A stretch of 64,000 bases of DNA from Sporosarcina sp. BI001-red (GTDB lineage Bacteria; Bacillota; Bacilli; Bacillales_A; Planococcaceae), in the NCBI RefSeq assembly GCF_003384035.1, contig NZ_QQAK01000010.1, positions 372,001-436,000 on the forward strand. Direction: 5' to 3'. This document shows positions 7,772 through 16,271 of this stretch, in pieces. Position 1 is the stretch's first letter; every line of letters starts with the position of its first letter. A program made the translations under genes and the position numbers. A model generated the notes under the pieces. That model did no database searches and had not been told where the DNA came from. It worked only from the letters and a program-made list of their open reading frames with translations.

Positions 7772-9139
7772 TCACCCATCCGTGCGTTTTGGAAACAGAT
7801 GATGCATCAGTACTTTTTTGACAATCCCAGGACGTAACAGGATTGTTTGTGGTTGGACCAGATTCATGACGTCAATGAACAATGCATAGATGTGTTCATG
7901 GGTAGCAGATAGTTGAAAAATCTTCTTGGTATACCATTGTTGGATGGGCAGTCCAATAGGTTTCTTCCCTATGACACCCGGGTACCGCAAATCTTCGGTT
8001 AGCACCATATTCCAAATCGGGGATAGGATCCGTGCGCTTTGTTTATGGAAACTAGTTTGAAGGTGATCTAAGTTTTGCGAACCCGTTTGAAACAACTTTT
8101 GCAGTGCCAGTGCTTCCATTACGGCAATACTCATGCCTTGACCAAAAACAGGATTGATTCGGCAGACGGTATCTCCGATTAGGAAAAGTCCTTTTGGAAG
8201 TTGCTTCACTTTTTCTATCCGTTTCCAGCTCATGTGTGGGATCCGATAGACATGAGTTTTGGAAAGGGGTTCCGCTTGTACTAACTCGTTATAGATATCT
8301 TCTTGGGGCAGTTTTTTTGTAAGTTCGAGGAATCCGTCTTCATCGGAATTTAATTGTTTTTCATCAATGGCATGTTGGTAGCCCATTAGTGTAACGATGT
8401 ACTGATCCTGCTCGATTTTAGAAAGAGTTCCTCCTAGCTTCTCAAGTGGAGGGTTTGGATAAATGATTTTAATGGACCAATCTCGGGATGGTTCAGGGGG
8501 CAGACGGAACTTTTTGCTGACATAACTTAAACCAATCTGAGCCTTTTTAATCGGAATCTTAAGATTGAGATTCTTGAAAAATGAAGTTGTAATGCTGCTG
8601 ACCCCGCTAGCATCCACAATGATATCAGCAGTGAGTGTCTGTCGGCTGCCATGAGACGTGAGGACTTTTATTCCGTGAACCCGATTTTCTTCCTGATTAT
8701 ATAAAAGACTTTTCACTTGATGGCGGTAGAGCATGGACACATTGGAAATCTTTCTTATGTACTGGTCGATATGCCATTCAAGATGCGGACGTGATTGTAG
8801 AGTTGTTGTGTTTTTACCTTCGTGACGGAGTTTCCAAACACCATGATAAAACCACGCTAAATCTTTTGAAGAATTAATAACCACAGCTCCGCACATATGG
8901 AACGTTTTCGTAATTCCAGGAAATAACTCTTCCAACCCATTTTCCCCAGCAAATAGCAGTGCGTGTAAGTGATCCCCTTGCCGTGCCCCTTTCCTCGCCA
9001 CAGGTCCTTCTGTTTCTTCATCACTCTCTAAGATGATGACTTCCTTGAAGAAATCGGACAACACACGGGCAGCAAGCTTTCCTGAAATTCCCCCGCCAAT
9101 GATAATGGCTTTTTCCCTATTGCACACTATGCCGCACAT
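7772..9139 (-). CDS. FAD-dependent oxidoreductase/monooxygenase family protein
   Basis: This protein of about 455 residues has the Rossmann dinucleotide motif IIIGGGISGKLAARVLSD near the N-terminus. The second FAD motif, GDTVCRINPVFGQGMSIAVME, lies near residue 300 and is typical of group A flavin monooxygenases, geranylgeranyl reductase-like proteins and epoxidase-like enzymes. A DIIVDASG segment marks the middle FAD contact. The substrate is unknown. The start is uncertain: ATG 9139 and GTG 9127 both lack a good ribosome site. It converges with the acyl-CoA operon and shares no promoter with it. Confidence 0.78.
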   Translation of the reverse strand: MCGIVCNREKAIIIGGGISGKLAARVLSDFFKEVIILESDEETEGPVARKGARQGDHLHALLFAGENGLEELFPGITKTFHMCGAVVINSSKDLAWFYHGVWKLRHEGKNTTTLQSRPHLEWHIDQYIRKISNVSMLYRHQVKSLLYNQEENRVHGIKVLTSHGSRQTLTADIIVDASGVSSITTSFFKNLNLKIPIKKAQIGLSYVSKKFRLPPEPSRDWSIKIIYPNPPLEKLGGTLSKIEQDQYIVTLMGYQHAIDEKQLNSDEDGFLELTKKLPQEDIYNELVQAEPLSKTHVYRIPHMSWKRIEKVKQLPKGLFLIGDTVCRINPVFGQGMSIAVMEALALQKLFQTGSQNLDHLQTSFHKQSARILSPIWNMVLTEDLRYPGVIGKKPIGLPIQQWYTKKIFQLSATHEHIYALFIDVMNLVQPQTILLRPGIVKKVLMHHLFPKRTDG

Positions 9140-9334
9140 CCAGTCAATTGATTGTTTTTCTTTTAATATAGAACATTATGTTTATATTTTACTTGAATAT
9201 TTGAAACTCGTTAGTCCGTTTGGCATGCATGTGTGTTACCTGCCAGTTCGGTATGACGAGTCTGTAGATAAAGCGATACTAGAATAGTCTGTATTCAGAA
9301 AAGAAGTCAATCAACAAAGGAGGTGGGGGGGTTC

Positions 9335-9730
9335 ATGTTACGAATGCGTGCAATCCAAGCTGAAATTGACCGTCTTATTAAACGGAATAAGTCCGTGCAT
9401 AACACGCGACGACCATTTCATGATGCTATGCAGGAAGACCTTGTCCAACTCGCAGAGCAGTTTGAGATGGTGGGTACTAAAGAATATCGCGTTCCTGAAC
9501 CAAAGGGACGGATTGACGTTGTCTGAAGAGATTATAAAGATCAGTTATTGCTAGCAATCGAAATTGATAGCAGCCTTCGTACCAAGTACATTGCAAAGCT
9601 TTCCAATCTACCGAATCAAGTAGAACGCATTTGGGTGCTCTATTCACCGAAGCCGATTGATATATATGAAATGGAAGAGCGTATCAATGGGTTTGTCATG
9701 AAGTATGAGATTTATTTCGAAAGGGATTAA
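9335..9730 (+). pseudogene. Small nuclease-like gene interrupted by one in-frame TGA
   Basis: A strong ribosome site (AAAGGAGG) precedes ATG 9335. The frame runs 63 codons to TGA at 9524-9526 and then continues open in the same frame for 67 codons to 9730. Reading through gives about 131 residues including GRIDVV-x-RDYKDQLLLAIEID, a pattern like the D...ExD/ExK core of PD-(D/E)xK nuclease folds. TGG (Trp) to TGA is the simplest explanation. It is unlikely to be selenocysteine, since no SECIS-like hairpin was noticed and no selenoprotein family was recognised. The fold suggestion is tentative. It sits next to another decayed gene. Confidence 0.6.
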
Positions 9731-10496
9731 TAACTGATGATCCCTCAATGTGCGCTAACGGGAATGATGAAATCTTCAAAGAAACCCGAGCTATCTGGGA
9801 AATACTCATAGTTATCTTTAAATCACTAATTTTCTTTTCCTTCCTTTCCATCACTGTAATATGCATCGCTTTATACGCTAAATTTTCGAACAATTCTTCT
9901 TCACCTTTATGAATATCGAATTTCAGCATTTTACTCAAGAGTACTTTCTGGATACCTAAAAATACTTGTGCTTTGGAATGATCCCCAGTGAATGAAAGTG
10001 AAGCTTTCATTTTTTCAAATAGCGTTGTGGAATACTTCTCTGCCGTAGGCTTAGAGGCGTCTTTATAAGATCTTTAAGACTTTTTGATTTATAAAAAGAT
10101 GGTTCCTTTTAGGATTACATTTTGGAAACCGTGTTCCCATTAGTATCTTTAGGGTTCGTACCAGTGTTCATTTTTCCCTGGTCTTGAACGGGCAAAATGA
10201 GCACCAAGCCCGCTCATAACAGGACGTACGTAATGAATACGCTCAATGATTTGAAGCTACTCTAATTTACGAATTGCACGATGGACTGTCGAATTCGATA
10301 ACCCTAATTTCTTCTCAATGGTTTCATGCTTCAAATGTGCTGCAAGATACTTCACGGAATATCAGCGAATCATTTCAAGAACAGCGCAATCGGTTTTGTT
10401 CATCATGTTCCAGTGAATGCCTACATGTTGTCTGGCAGCTGCGTCCATTTCTTCTTTTGAATTGAAATTCGCATAGTTATATAGGTAGTGTTTCAT
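9696..10496 (-). pseudogene. Decayed helix-turn-helix replication/regulator-like protein
   Basis: The gene starts at ATG 10496 with MKHYLYNYANFNSKEEMDAA and can be followed for roughly 250 codons through at least three frames. A TGA after LEMIR and a TAG after RAIRKLE interrupt a clear helix-turn-helix (KLGLSNSTVHRAIRKLE). A deletion after MSGLGA shifts the frame to ILPVQDQGKMNTGTN, followed by two TAA stops. A further shift leads to KDASKPTAEKYSTTLFEKM, which continues to about 9700. The intact ancestor resembles HTH-domain proteins common on Bacillus plasmids and phages (from memory). It is clearly nonfunctional. The C-terminal limit is uncertain and overlaps the neighbouring pseudogene by a few bases. 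Confidence 0.75.
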
Positions 10497-10906
10497 GTTA
10501 ATTCCCCCTTTTCCCTCTATATAGAGTTGGGTAAGGGGAAAGGGGGATGAAAATAAAGTTATAGAGTAGAAGGTAATGGCGAAGGTGACATCTTCAAAAC
10601 TTTGACTATTCGATGACTCATTTTTTTTTGGACTGGAAATGTGCTGACTTCATTTGGATTACGGTGGGTCATGTTGTGAATTACGTGAAGACTGAAAATA
10701 ACATTGTGCCTGTAACTTTTAATAATGGCAGTCAAGTATGCTTACCAATCAGCTATTACCAATTCAACACGCTGCAATATCGAATCGAGACGAATAACTG
10801 GGACATTTTTATTAATGTTTGGAAGTTTAAGCAATTGGAGGTCATTTCTTAATAAGGAAACAGTATTCATGAACTTTGTAGGAGTATGGATCTATAGTTA
10901 TATAAA
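10497..10906. other. Gene-poor stretch with a 12-bp palindrome and a doubtful small ORF
   Basis: CTCTATATAGAG (10515-10526) is a perfect palindrome just upstream of the decayed HTH gene and may be its old operator. A 79-codon plus-strand frame (10613-10852, MTHFFLDWKCADFIWITVGH...) has no ribosome site and no recognised similarity. It could be a remnant of the same lost element. I see nothing else supportable here. Confidence 0.3.
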
Positions 10907-10920
10907 TGTAACCGTATTCA
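10907..10920 (+). promoter_or_regulatory. Candidate CcpA cre site upstream of the PTS operon
   Basis: TGTAACCGTATTCA, flanked by A and T, matches the relaxed consensus WTGNAANCGNWNNCAW at every position. It sits just upstream of, and overlaps, the first GntR-type palindrome. Carbon catabolite control is expected for a PTS operon. The match is seen; the binding is inferred. Confidence 0.5.
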
Positions 10921-10969
10921 TTATAATGAATATTGTAATAAAAAGTTATTGACAACATACATTATAATG
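10916..10969 (+). promoter_or_regulatory. Twin palindromic operators around the GntR operon promoter
   Basis: ATTCATTATAATGAAT (10916-10931) is a perfect 16-bp palindrome. Its core CATTATAATG recurs at 10960-10969, between the -35 and -10 boxes. Their centres are 41 bp apart, close to four helical turns, so two dimers would face the same side of the DNA. The position fits autoregulation by the GntR/HutC repressor encoded immediately downstream. Confidence 0.6.
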
Positions 10970-10976
10970 ATAGTAT
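10949..10976 (+). promoter_or_regulatory. SigA-type promoter of the GntR-PTS operon
   Basis: TTGACA (10949-10954) is followed after 16 bases by TAGTAT (10971-10976), about 60 bases before the GTG start of the regulator gene. The second CATTATAATG operator lies in the spacer. An alternative -10, TATAAT at 10922-10927, lacks a good -35. Confidence 0.55.
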
Positions 10977-11035
10977 TGCAGTAAGATGTTTTCTGATAAT
11001 TTAGAACGTGGAATTTTTAAAAGGAGACGTGAAAA

Positions 11036-11803
11036 GTGCAGTCCAATAAATTAGTAGCGAACGCAAAAATACCATTGTATAAGCAGTTAAAACTTTCACT
11101 AATGAAATATATTGATGAAAGTTTAATGGAAGGTGATATGTTACCAATTGAGCCTGAAATTGAGAAGACCTATGGGGTTAGTAGAATTACAGTTCGAAGG
11201 ACGATTGATGAGCTAGTGGCAGATGGTATCGTAAAGAAGATTCAGGGAAAAGGAACTTTCGTTGAATCTAAAAGCATTGTTCAAACTGCTGGAACAATCA
11301 CTAGTTGGACTGAGGAAATGCAACAAAAGGGAAAAAAAATTGAGACAGAAAATACGTTACTTATTGAAATGGAGCCCACGCAAAAACTTAAAAAGGAATT
11401 GCAATTATCTCCAAATGAAAAGATCCTCTGTTTAAAAAGAATTCGCTTAGCAAATGAAGAGCCAATTGCAATTATGATTAATTACATTCGTGCTAAGTAC
11501 GTCCCGGGATTACTGGAAAGAGGATTACAAAGAGAGTCACTGTATGAAACATTGGAGGATGAATACGGCATACAACTTAAACAAGCAAAAGAAAAGATTC
11601 AAGCTAGGAGTGCCAGTGATTTAGAGGCGATTGAGTTAAGAATTTCACCACAAGCTGCCTTGCTTCACATAACCCGAGTTTCTTATCTTGAAGATGGTAC
11701 ACCTTTTGAGCTAGTTGAAATGTCGAACAGAGGAGATCGATATGCGTACCATATTGACTTGTTTGGTCGAAATAAATTGAGAAATAGTGAAGGAAAGGAT
11801 TGA
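11036..11803 (+). CDS. GntR-family (HutC/UTRA type) transcriptional regulator
   Basis: This 255-residue regulator has an N-terminal winged helix (PLYKQLKLSLMKYID to GKGTFVE, with YGVSRITVRRTIDELVADGIV as recognition region) joined to a C-terminal UTRA ligand domain. UTRA domains bind small effectors, often phosphorylated sugars or sugar acids, which releases DNA. GTG 11036 lies 9 bases after AAGGAG. It heads the operon with the PTS genes 5 bases downstream, so it most likely senses the PTS product and represses its own operon through the CATTATAATG sites (inference). Confidence 0.9.
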   Translation: MQSNKLVANAKIPLYKQLKLSLMKYIDESLMEGDMLPIEPEIEKTYGVSRITVRRTIDELVADGIVKKIQGKGTFVESKSIVQTAGTITSWTEEMQQKGKKIETENTLLIEMEPTQKLKKELQLSPNEKILCLKRIRLANEEPIAIMINYIRAKYVPGLLERGLQRESLYETLEDEYGIQLKQAKEKIQARSASDLEAIELRISPQAALLHITRVSYLEDGTPFELVEMSNRGDRYAYHIDLFGRNKLRNSEGKD

Positions 11804-11808
11804 AGTAA

Positions 11809-12240
11809 ATGTTGGTATTAACTGAGGGCTTGGTTGAACTGAATGTGGAAGCAAAGGATGCAGAAGATGCGATTAGAAAAGCGGGACAATTATTAGTGAA
11901 TGAGGGATTAGCAGAGGCAAGATATATTGATGCGATGGTGAAAGGGTTTCAAGATATAGGACCTTATATTGTCGTGGCACCGAACATTGCATTTCCTCAC
12001 GCTAGGCCTGAGGCAGGAGTGATTGAAAAAGGGGTCTCTATTATTAGACTAAGTGAACCTGTAAAATTCGGACACCCAACTAATGATCCAATTACATTAG
12101 TTTGTGCACTTTGTGGTGTAGATAGTAAAAGTCATATCGAAATGTTGCAGGCACTTGCTACTTTGTTAAGAGATGAAGATAAATTGAAGACAATCATGAA
12201 TCCAGAAGCGTCAAAACAGGATGTACTTGCAATCATATAA
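11809..12240 (+). CDS. PTS IIA component, mannitol/fructose (ascorbate-system) type
   Basis: This 143-residue IIA protein has its phospho-acceptor histidine in NIAFPHARPE, the signature of the fructose/mannitol-type EIIA fold also used by ascorbate PTS systems. It would receive phosphate from HPr and pass it to the separate IIB encoded next. The gene lies 5 bases after the regulator gene. The ascorbate-like IIC downstream defines the transport class. Confidence 0.9.
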   Translation: MLVLTEGLVELNVEAKDAEDAIRKAGQLLVNEGLAEARYIDAMVKGFQDIGPYIVVAPNIAFPHARPEAGVIEKGVSIIRLSEPVKFGHPTNDPITLVCALCGVDSKSHIEMLQALATLLRDEDKLKTIMNPEASKQDVLAII

Positions 12241-12255
12241 AAGGGAGTGTTTTTG

Positions 12256-12540
12256 ATGAAAATTGTAACGGTATGCGGAATGGGATTTGGAACAAGCTTG
12301 ATGCTCTTGCTGGAAATACAGTCTATCGCAAAAGGTCATGGATTTGAAGTTAATGGTGAAGCCGTTGACCTAGGATCTGCAAAAGGAATGTCTTGTGATT
12401 TGATGGTTGCATCAAGTGAGATTTCTTCAGAATTGGTGGATGAACCTGTCGAGGTAATATCGATTAATAATCTTTTGGATCGAAACGAAATTGAACAAAA
12501 GGTTATGCCAGCAATCCAAAAACTATCTAAAAAGGGGTAA
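12256..12540 (+). CDS. PTS IIB component, lactose/ascorbate type
   Basis: The roughly 94-residue IIB domain begins MKIVTVCGMGFGTSLML, with the phosphocysteine in CGMGFGTS, the ascorbate-IIB P-loop. It transfers phosphate to the incoming sugar bound to IIC. ATG 12256 lies about 9 bases after AAGGGAG and is preferred over GTG 12247. Its stop overlaps a possible start of the IIC gene, indicating tight translational coupling. Confidence 0.88.
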   Translation: MKIVTVCGMGFGTSLMLLLEIQSIAKGHGFEVNGEAVDLGSAKGMSCDLMVASSEISSELVDEPVEVISINNLLDRNEIEQKVMPAIQKLSKKG

Positions 12541-12545
12541 TGAAG

Positions 12546-13817
12546 ATGTTTTTAGATACAATTGTTTCGATCCTTAGTAATCCAGCGATTATATTAGGGC
12601 TAATTGCATTAGCTGGGCTTATAGCGCTTCGAAAAACAACTTCGGATGTTATTAAGGGTACATTAAAAACAATTTTTGGTTTCATCATCTTACAACAAGG
12701 TGCCAATGTCATTGTCGGTGCCCTGATCCCGTTTAGTAATATGTTCAATAAAGCTTTTGGATTAACTGGTATTGTTGCTGAAGATAATGCACTAGTCGCT
12801 TCAGTGCAAACCATATTAGGGAAAGAAACAGCATTAATACTTCTGTTTTCCTTCTTAATTAACTTATTAATAGCAAGAACTACAAAGTGGAAGTATATCT
12901 TTCTTACTGGTCATATGATGTTTTCATTTGCTGGAACGATGGCTATTGTTTTCAACCAAATGGGTCTATCAAGCGCAACAACAATTATTCTGGGTTCTAT
13001 TATTCAAGGTATTTCAATGGTCTTGTTCCCAGCCATATCCCAGCCATTTGTCAGGAAAATAACAGGTAACGATAATATTGCCTTTGGTTTCTGGGGTAGT
13101 TCATGGATAAGTATGTCCGGTTGGATTGGTGGAAAGTTTGGGAACAAAGAAAAGTCATCAGAAGATGTGAAGGTTCCGAAATCACTAGATTTCTTGAAAG
13201 ACATGAGTGTTCTGATGGGGATTATTATGATCGTGATCTACCTAATCACAGCACTATTTGTAGATAAAGCAACGATGGCTGAAATTTCAGGTGGAACCGG
13301 TGTATTCCAGTTTTCACTAATGAATGCGCTGACATTTGTTGCCGGTATTCTGATTCTCCTTCAAGGTGTTCGAATGTTCTTGGGTGAGATTGTTCCAGCT
13401 TTTAAAGGTGTTGCAGAAAAAATTGTGCCTGGAGCTAAACCAGCACTAGACGTACCTGTCTTCTTTTCTTTTGCCCCAATCGCTGTAACTATTGGTTTCT
13501 TATCAGCGTTAGTTGGTGGATTACTTGTAACGTTAATATCTAACCTTTTACCCGTCGTTGTATTACCATCCGTAATTGGTTTGTTCTTTATGGGCGGTGC
13601 TGCAGGTGTATTCGGGAATGCAACAGGAGGCAGACGCGGCGCAATTGTCTCTGGTCTTTTCTTAGGAATTTCATGGTCATTACTTGTAGCATTAGCATAT
13701 CCTTTGGTCGATGTAACTGTCTACGGCGTCGAAGGATTATGGTTCGCATCACCAGATGCAATTATAGTAGTCGTTTTGATTAGATTGGTAGGAATGTTAT
13801 TTGGCATCGGATTGTAA
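12546..13817 (+). CDS. PTS IIC component, ascorbate (UlaA) family
   Basis: This membrane protein of about 423 residues has some 10-11 hydrophobic segments. UlaA-like features include ALRKTTSDVIKGTLKTIFGF early on, FMGGAAGVFGNATGGRRGA near the C-terminus, and the long central helices. UlaA transports L-ascorbate as its 6-phosphate, and paralogues carry other sugar acids or pentitols. The context (lactonase-like and aldolase genes rather than UlaG/D/E/F) argues for a different substrate. ATG 12546 has better spacing to the upstream GGGG than ATG 12540, which overlaps the IIB stop. Confidence 0.88.
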   Translation: MFLDTIVSILSNPAIILGLIALAGLIALRKTTSDVIKGTLKTIFGFIILQQGANVIVGALIPFSNMFNKAFGLTGIVAEDNALVASVQTILGKETALILLFSFLINLLIARTTKWKYIFLTGHMMFSFAGTMAIVFNQMGLSSATTIILGSIIQGISMVLFPAISQPFVRKITGNDNIAFGFWGSSWISMSGWIGGKFGNKEKSSEDVKVPKSLDFLKDMSVLMGIIMIVIYLITALFVDKATMAEISGGTGVFQFSLMNALTFVAGILILLQGVRMFLGEIVPAFKGVAEKIVPGAKPALDVPVFFSFAPIAVTIGFLSALVGGLLVTLISNLLPVVVLPSVIGLFFMGGAAGVFGNATGGRRGAIVSGLFLGISWSLLVALAYPLVDVTVYGVEGLWFASPDAIIVVVLIRLVGMLFGIGL

Positions 13818-13849
13818 GGCAAATATTTTGAATGTTGGAGGAGTTTATA

Positions 13850-14770
13850 ATGGGGAAGATTAGAACGGTTTTAGGTGATATTGAGGCAACGGAGTTAGGA
13901 TTTACATATAGTCATGAGCATTTATGGACATTTCCACCTTCAATTCAAAAAGACCGTGATTTAGAACTTTCTAATTATGAAGCGTCTGTGAGTGAACTCG
14001 GCAGATTTAAAAAAGCAGGCGGAAATGCGTTAGTCGAAGCAACAACTTTGGATTATGGAAGAGATGCGTCTAAGATGAAACGAATGTCAGTCGAAACCGG
14101 TGTTCATGTTGTTGCTGTTTCGGGATTTAACAAACACATTTACTTTCCTGCGTGGGTCGATGCATTAACTATCGAAGAGATTAAAGGAAAACTGGTTAGA
14201 GATGTAACTGTCGGCATGGATGGAACAGATTCAAAAGCAGGCTTTCTAAAAGCAGGTTCATGGGATCAGATGATTCATCCATTAGAAGAGAAAGTGACGC
14301 GTGCTGTTGCACGCGCACATAAAGAGACTGGCGCGCCTATATGGCTCCATACTGAAGCGGGAACGATGGGGGAAGAGATGCTTGACATCTTAGAATCTGA
14401 ACAAGTCGATTTATCAAAAGTTGGAGTAGGACACAGTGACCGCAACGCCGATCCTTACTATCATTTACAACTTGCTAAACGCGGCGCATATGTTCAATTT
14501 GATGGCGTCAGTAAAGTGAAATATTATCCCGATAGCACTCGGGTGGAGTTGATCAAAAACATGATTGATAATGGATATGTGAAACAGCTTCTCATTTCTG
14601 CAGACATGGGAAGACAGGGATACTTACAAGCGTACGGTGGTGGTCCAGGATTTGAATATATTTTAAAGAAATTCATTCCACGTTTATTGGATGAAGGAAT
14701 AAGTAAAGAAGATATCCATACCATATTTGTAGAAAATCCTGCCCGTTGGTTAGGGCAATTTGAAGGGTGA
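13850..14770 (+). CDS. Phosphotriesterase-family metallohydrolase (probable phospho-sugar lactonase)
   Basis: This 306-residue amidohydrolase-fold protein of the PTE family has HxH in YSHEHLW. Further probable metal ligands are WLHTEAG and VGHSDRNADPYYH, with the catalytic Asp in LISADMGRQGY. Several PTE-family members in sugar operons hydrolyse phosphorylated aldono-1,4-lactones rather than phosphotriesters. Adjacent to an ascorbate-type PTS, a phosphorylated lactone is the natural substrate (inference). ATG 13850 follows GGAGGAG by about 6 bases; the longer frame from 13832 lacks a good site. Confidence 0.82.
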   Translation: MGKIRTVLGDIEATELGFTYSHEHLWTFPPSIQKDRDLELSNYEASVSELGRFKKAGGNALVEATTLDYGRDASKMKRMSVETGVHVVAVSGFNKHIYFPAWVDALTIEEIKGKLVRDVTVGMDGTDSKAGFLKAGSWDQMIHPLEEKVTRAVARAHKETGAPIWLHTEAGTMGEEMLDILESEQVDLSKVGVGHSDRNADPYYHLQLAKRGAYVQFDGVSKVKYYPDSTRVELIKNMIDNGYVKQLLISADMGRQGYLQAYGGGPGFEYILKKFIPRLLDEGISKEDIHTIFVENPARWLGQFEG

Positions 14771-14780
14771 CGGCTAACTA

Positions 14781-15404
14781 ATGAAATTAGAAAAAGGGAC
14801 AATCATTGCGATATTAAGAGGAGTCTATCCAGAAAATGCATCCGCAATTGCAAAAACTTTAGTTGGAAATGGCATAACAAGAATTGAGGTTTCACTTAGT
14901 GACGAAGACCTTGCAATTGGTTCTATTCAAGCAATCGCTAATGATCTTAAAGATACCGTTCAATTAGGGGCAGGTACTGTCATACACAAACATCAGGCAG
15001 ATCGAGCGATTGCAGCTGGTGCAACTTACATCATTACACCAGGATGGGATCGAGAACTAACTCGTTATATTAAGTCGAAGCACGTTGAGGTATACCCGGG
15101 TGTAATGACAACAGGAGAGATCATGCAAGCTGTACAAGAGGAAGTGGAAGTAGTCAAGTTGTTCCCAGCTAATGTACTAGGGGCTTCATACGTGAAAAGT
15201 CTTCAAGGTCCTTTTCCAAATGTCCAAATCATGGGTGTCGGTGGAATTGAAATAGCCAATCTAAAAGAGTATTATGATGCTGGCTGTTCCTCCTTTGCAA
15301 TTGGAAGTGATCTTGTACCAAGAGGAGCGACTCAAAAAGATCTAAAGGAAATAGAAATAAAAGCTAAAAAGTACTTAGCGCTAATGCAAGAATTAGGGAG
15401 CTGA
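14781..15404 (+). CDS. KHG/KDPG-type 2-keto-3-deoxy acid aldolase
   Basis: This 207-residue class I aldolase has the Schiff-base lysine in EVVKLFPANVLG, the catalytic glutamate region RIEVSLSDE and the phosphate/substrate loops LGAGTVIHKHQADRA and VGGIEIANLKEYYDAG. Family members cleave 2-keto-3-deoxy-6-phosphogluconate or 4-hydroxy-2-oxoglutarate to pyruvate plus an aldehyde. In this operon it would be the last step, giving pyruvate and glyceraldehyde-3-phosphate or a relative. No sugar-acid dehydratase gene is present in the operon, so a step is unaccounted for. Confidence 0.85.
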   Translation: MKLEKGTIIAILRGVYPENASAIAKTLVGNGITRIEVSLSDEDLAIGSIQAIANDLKDTVQLGAGTVIHKHQADRAIAAGATYIITPGWDRELTRYIKSKHVEVYPGVMTTGEIMQAVQEEVEVVKLFPANVLGASYVKSLQGPFPNVQIMGVGGIEIANLKEYYDAGCSSFAIGSDLVPRGATQKDLKEIEIKAKKYLALMQELGS

Positions 15405-15409
15405 TTTAT

Positions 15410-16144
15410 GTGGCAAACGTAAAAGAACTTATCAACATGACTAGGGATGAAGTTAAGGTTGCTGTAGAAGAATACCCAGTTGCCATTCTGCCCCTAGGTG
15501 CAACAGAGCAACATGGTCATCATCTTCCGTTAGGTGTCGATATCTTTTTAGCAGAAGGTATCTCTAGAAGAATTTGTGAGAAAACAGGTGGTCTACTGTT
15601 GCCTGCAATGCCTTTCGGCTATTCGTGGGTATGGCGAGATATTCCAGGCACAGTCTCCCTTCAGCAACATCATGTTGAAGCTTTTATAAAAGATGCTGCA
15701 CATAGTGTTCAAAGATATGGAGTGAAAACGTTAATCCTAGTAAATGGACATGATGCGAATAATGCGTCTATGAAATATGCGGCAAGAGAGTTGGAAGATG
15801 AACTCGATATTAAAGTGATCTATTTGTTTTATCCTGATATCCAATCCATTATGGAAGAGCACTGTGACTCAGAAATGTGGCACGGAATGATTCATGCCTG
15901 CGAATTGGAAACATCACTTATGCTTGCACTAAAACCTGAATTAGTAGATATGTCTAAAGCAACTAAAGAATACCCTGAAAAACCTGATCTCTATGGTTTC
16001 TCAACAATTTCTTTAGGCGATTTAAGTAAAAGCGGTGTTTACGGTGATGCTACGGTTGCAAGTGTGGAAAAAGGTGAGAAACTCCTGAAGAGTTTTGTTG
16101 ATAAGATGGTTTTATTAATAAAATCATCTGTCAAAATAGAATGA
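15410..16144 (+). CDS. Creatininase-family metalloprotein
   Basis: This 244-residue protein has the creatininase motif LPLGATEQHGHHLPLGVD, with Glu, His and Asp as metal ligands. NGHDANN and HACELETSLML supply further ligands. The family includes creatinine amidohydrolase, the mycofactocin peptidase MftE and sugar-ring hydrolases. Creatinine itself is improbable next to a PTS and an aldolase. It is the only operon enzyme without an obvious step, so a hydrolase, isomerase or dehydratase acting on the phosphorylated sugar acid is the working guess. GTG 15410 follows AGGGAG. A terminator lies 4 bases after the stop. Confidence 0.8.
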   Translation: MANVKELINMTRDEVKVAVEEYPVAILPLGATEQHGHHLPLGVDIFLAEGISRRICEKTGGLLLPAMPFGYSWVWRDIPGTVSLQQHHVEAFIKDAAHSVQRYGVKTLILVNGHDANNASMKYAARELEDELDIKVIYLFYPDIQSIMEEHCDSEMWHGMIHACELETSLMLALKPELVDMSKATKEYPEKPDLYGFSTISLGDLSKSGVYGDATVASVEKGEKLLKSFVDKMVLLIKSSVKIE

Positions 16145-16148
16145 TGCT

Positions 16149-16187
16149 AGTCCTCTCTCTGAATTAATTCAGACAGGGGACTTTTTA
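16149..16187 (+). terminator. Intrinsic terminator of the GntR-PTS operon
   Basis: AGTCCTCTCTCTGAAT pairs with ATTCAGACAGGGGACT with few mismatches and is followed by TTTTT, directly after the creatininase-family gene. Confidence 0.85.
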
Positions 16188-16271
16188 ACTTTTATATTTT
16201 AATTGTCACTTGAGATAATTATGCAGTTGACTGATAATTAAGCAACTATTCATTTCTTAAGGAGTGAGACG

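Noticed and set aside
9524..9526. Selenocysteine coding at the TGA
   Set aside because: No SECIS-like hairpin was noticed after it, no selenoprotein family is recognised, and the neighbouring gene is also decayed.
10613..10852. 79-codon plus-strand ORF before the GntR operon
   Set aside because: No ribosome site and no recognised similarity. Kept only as a possible remnant, not as a gene.
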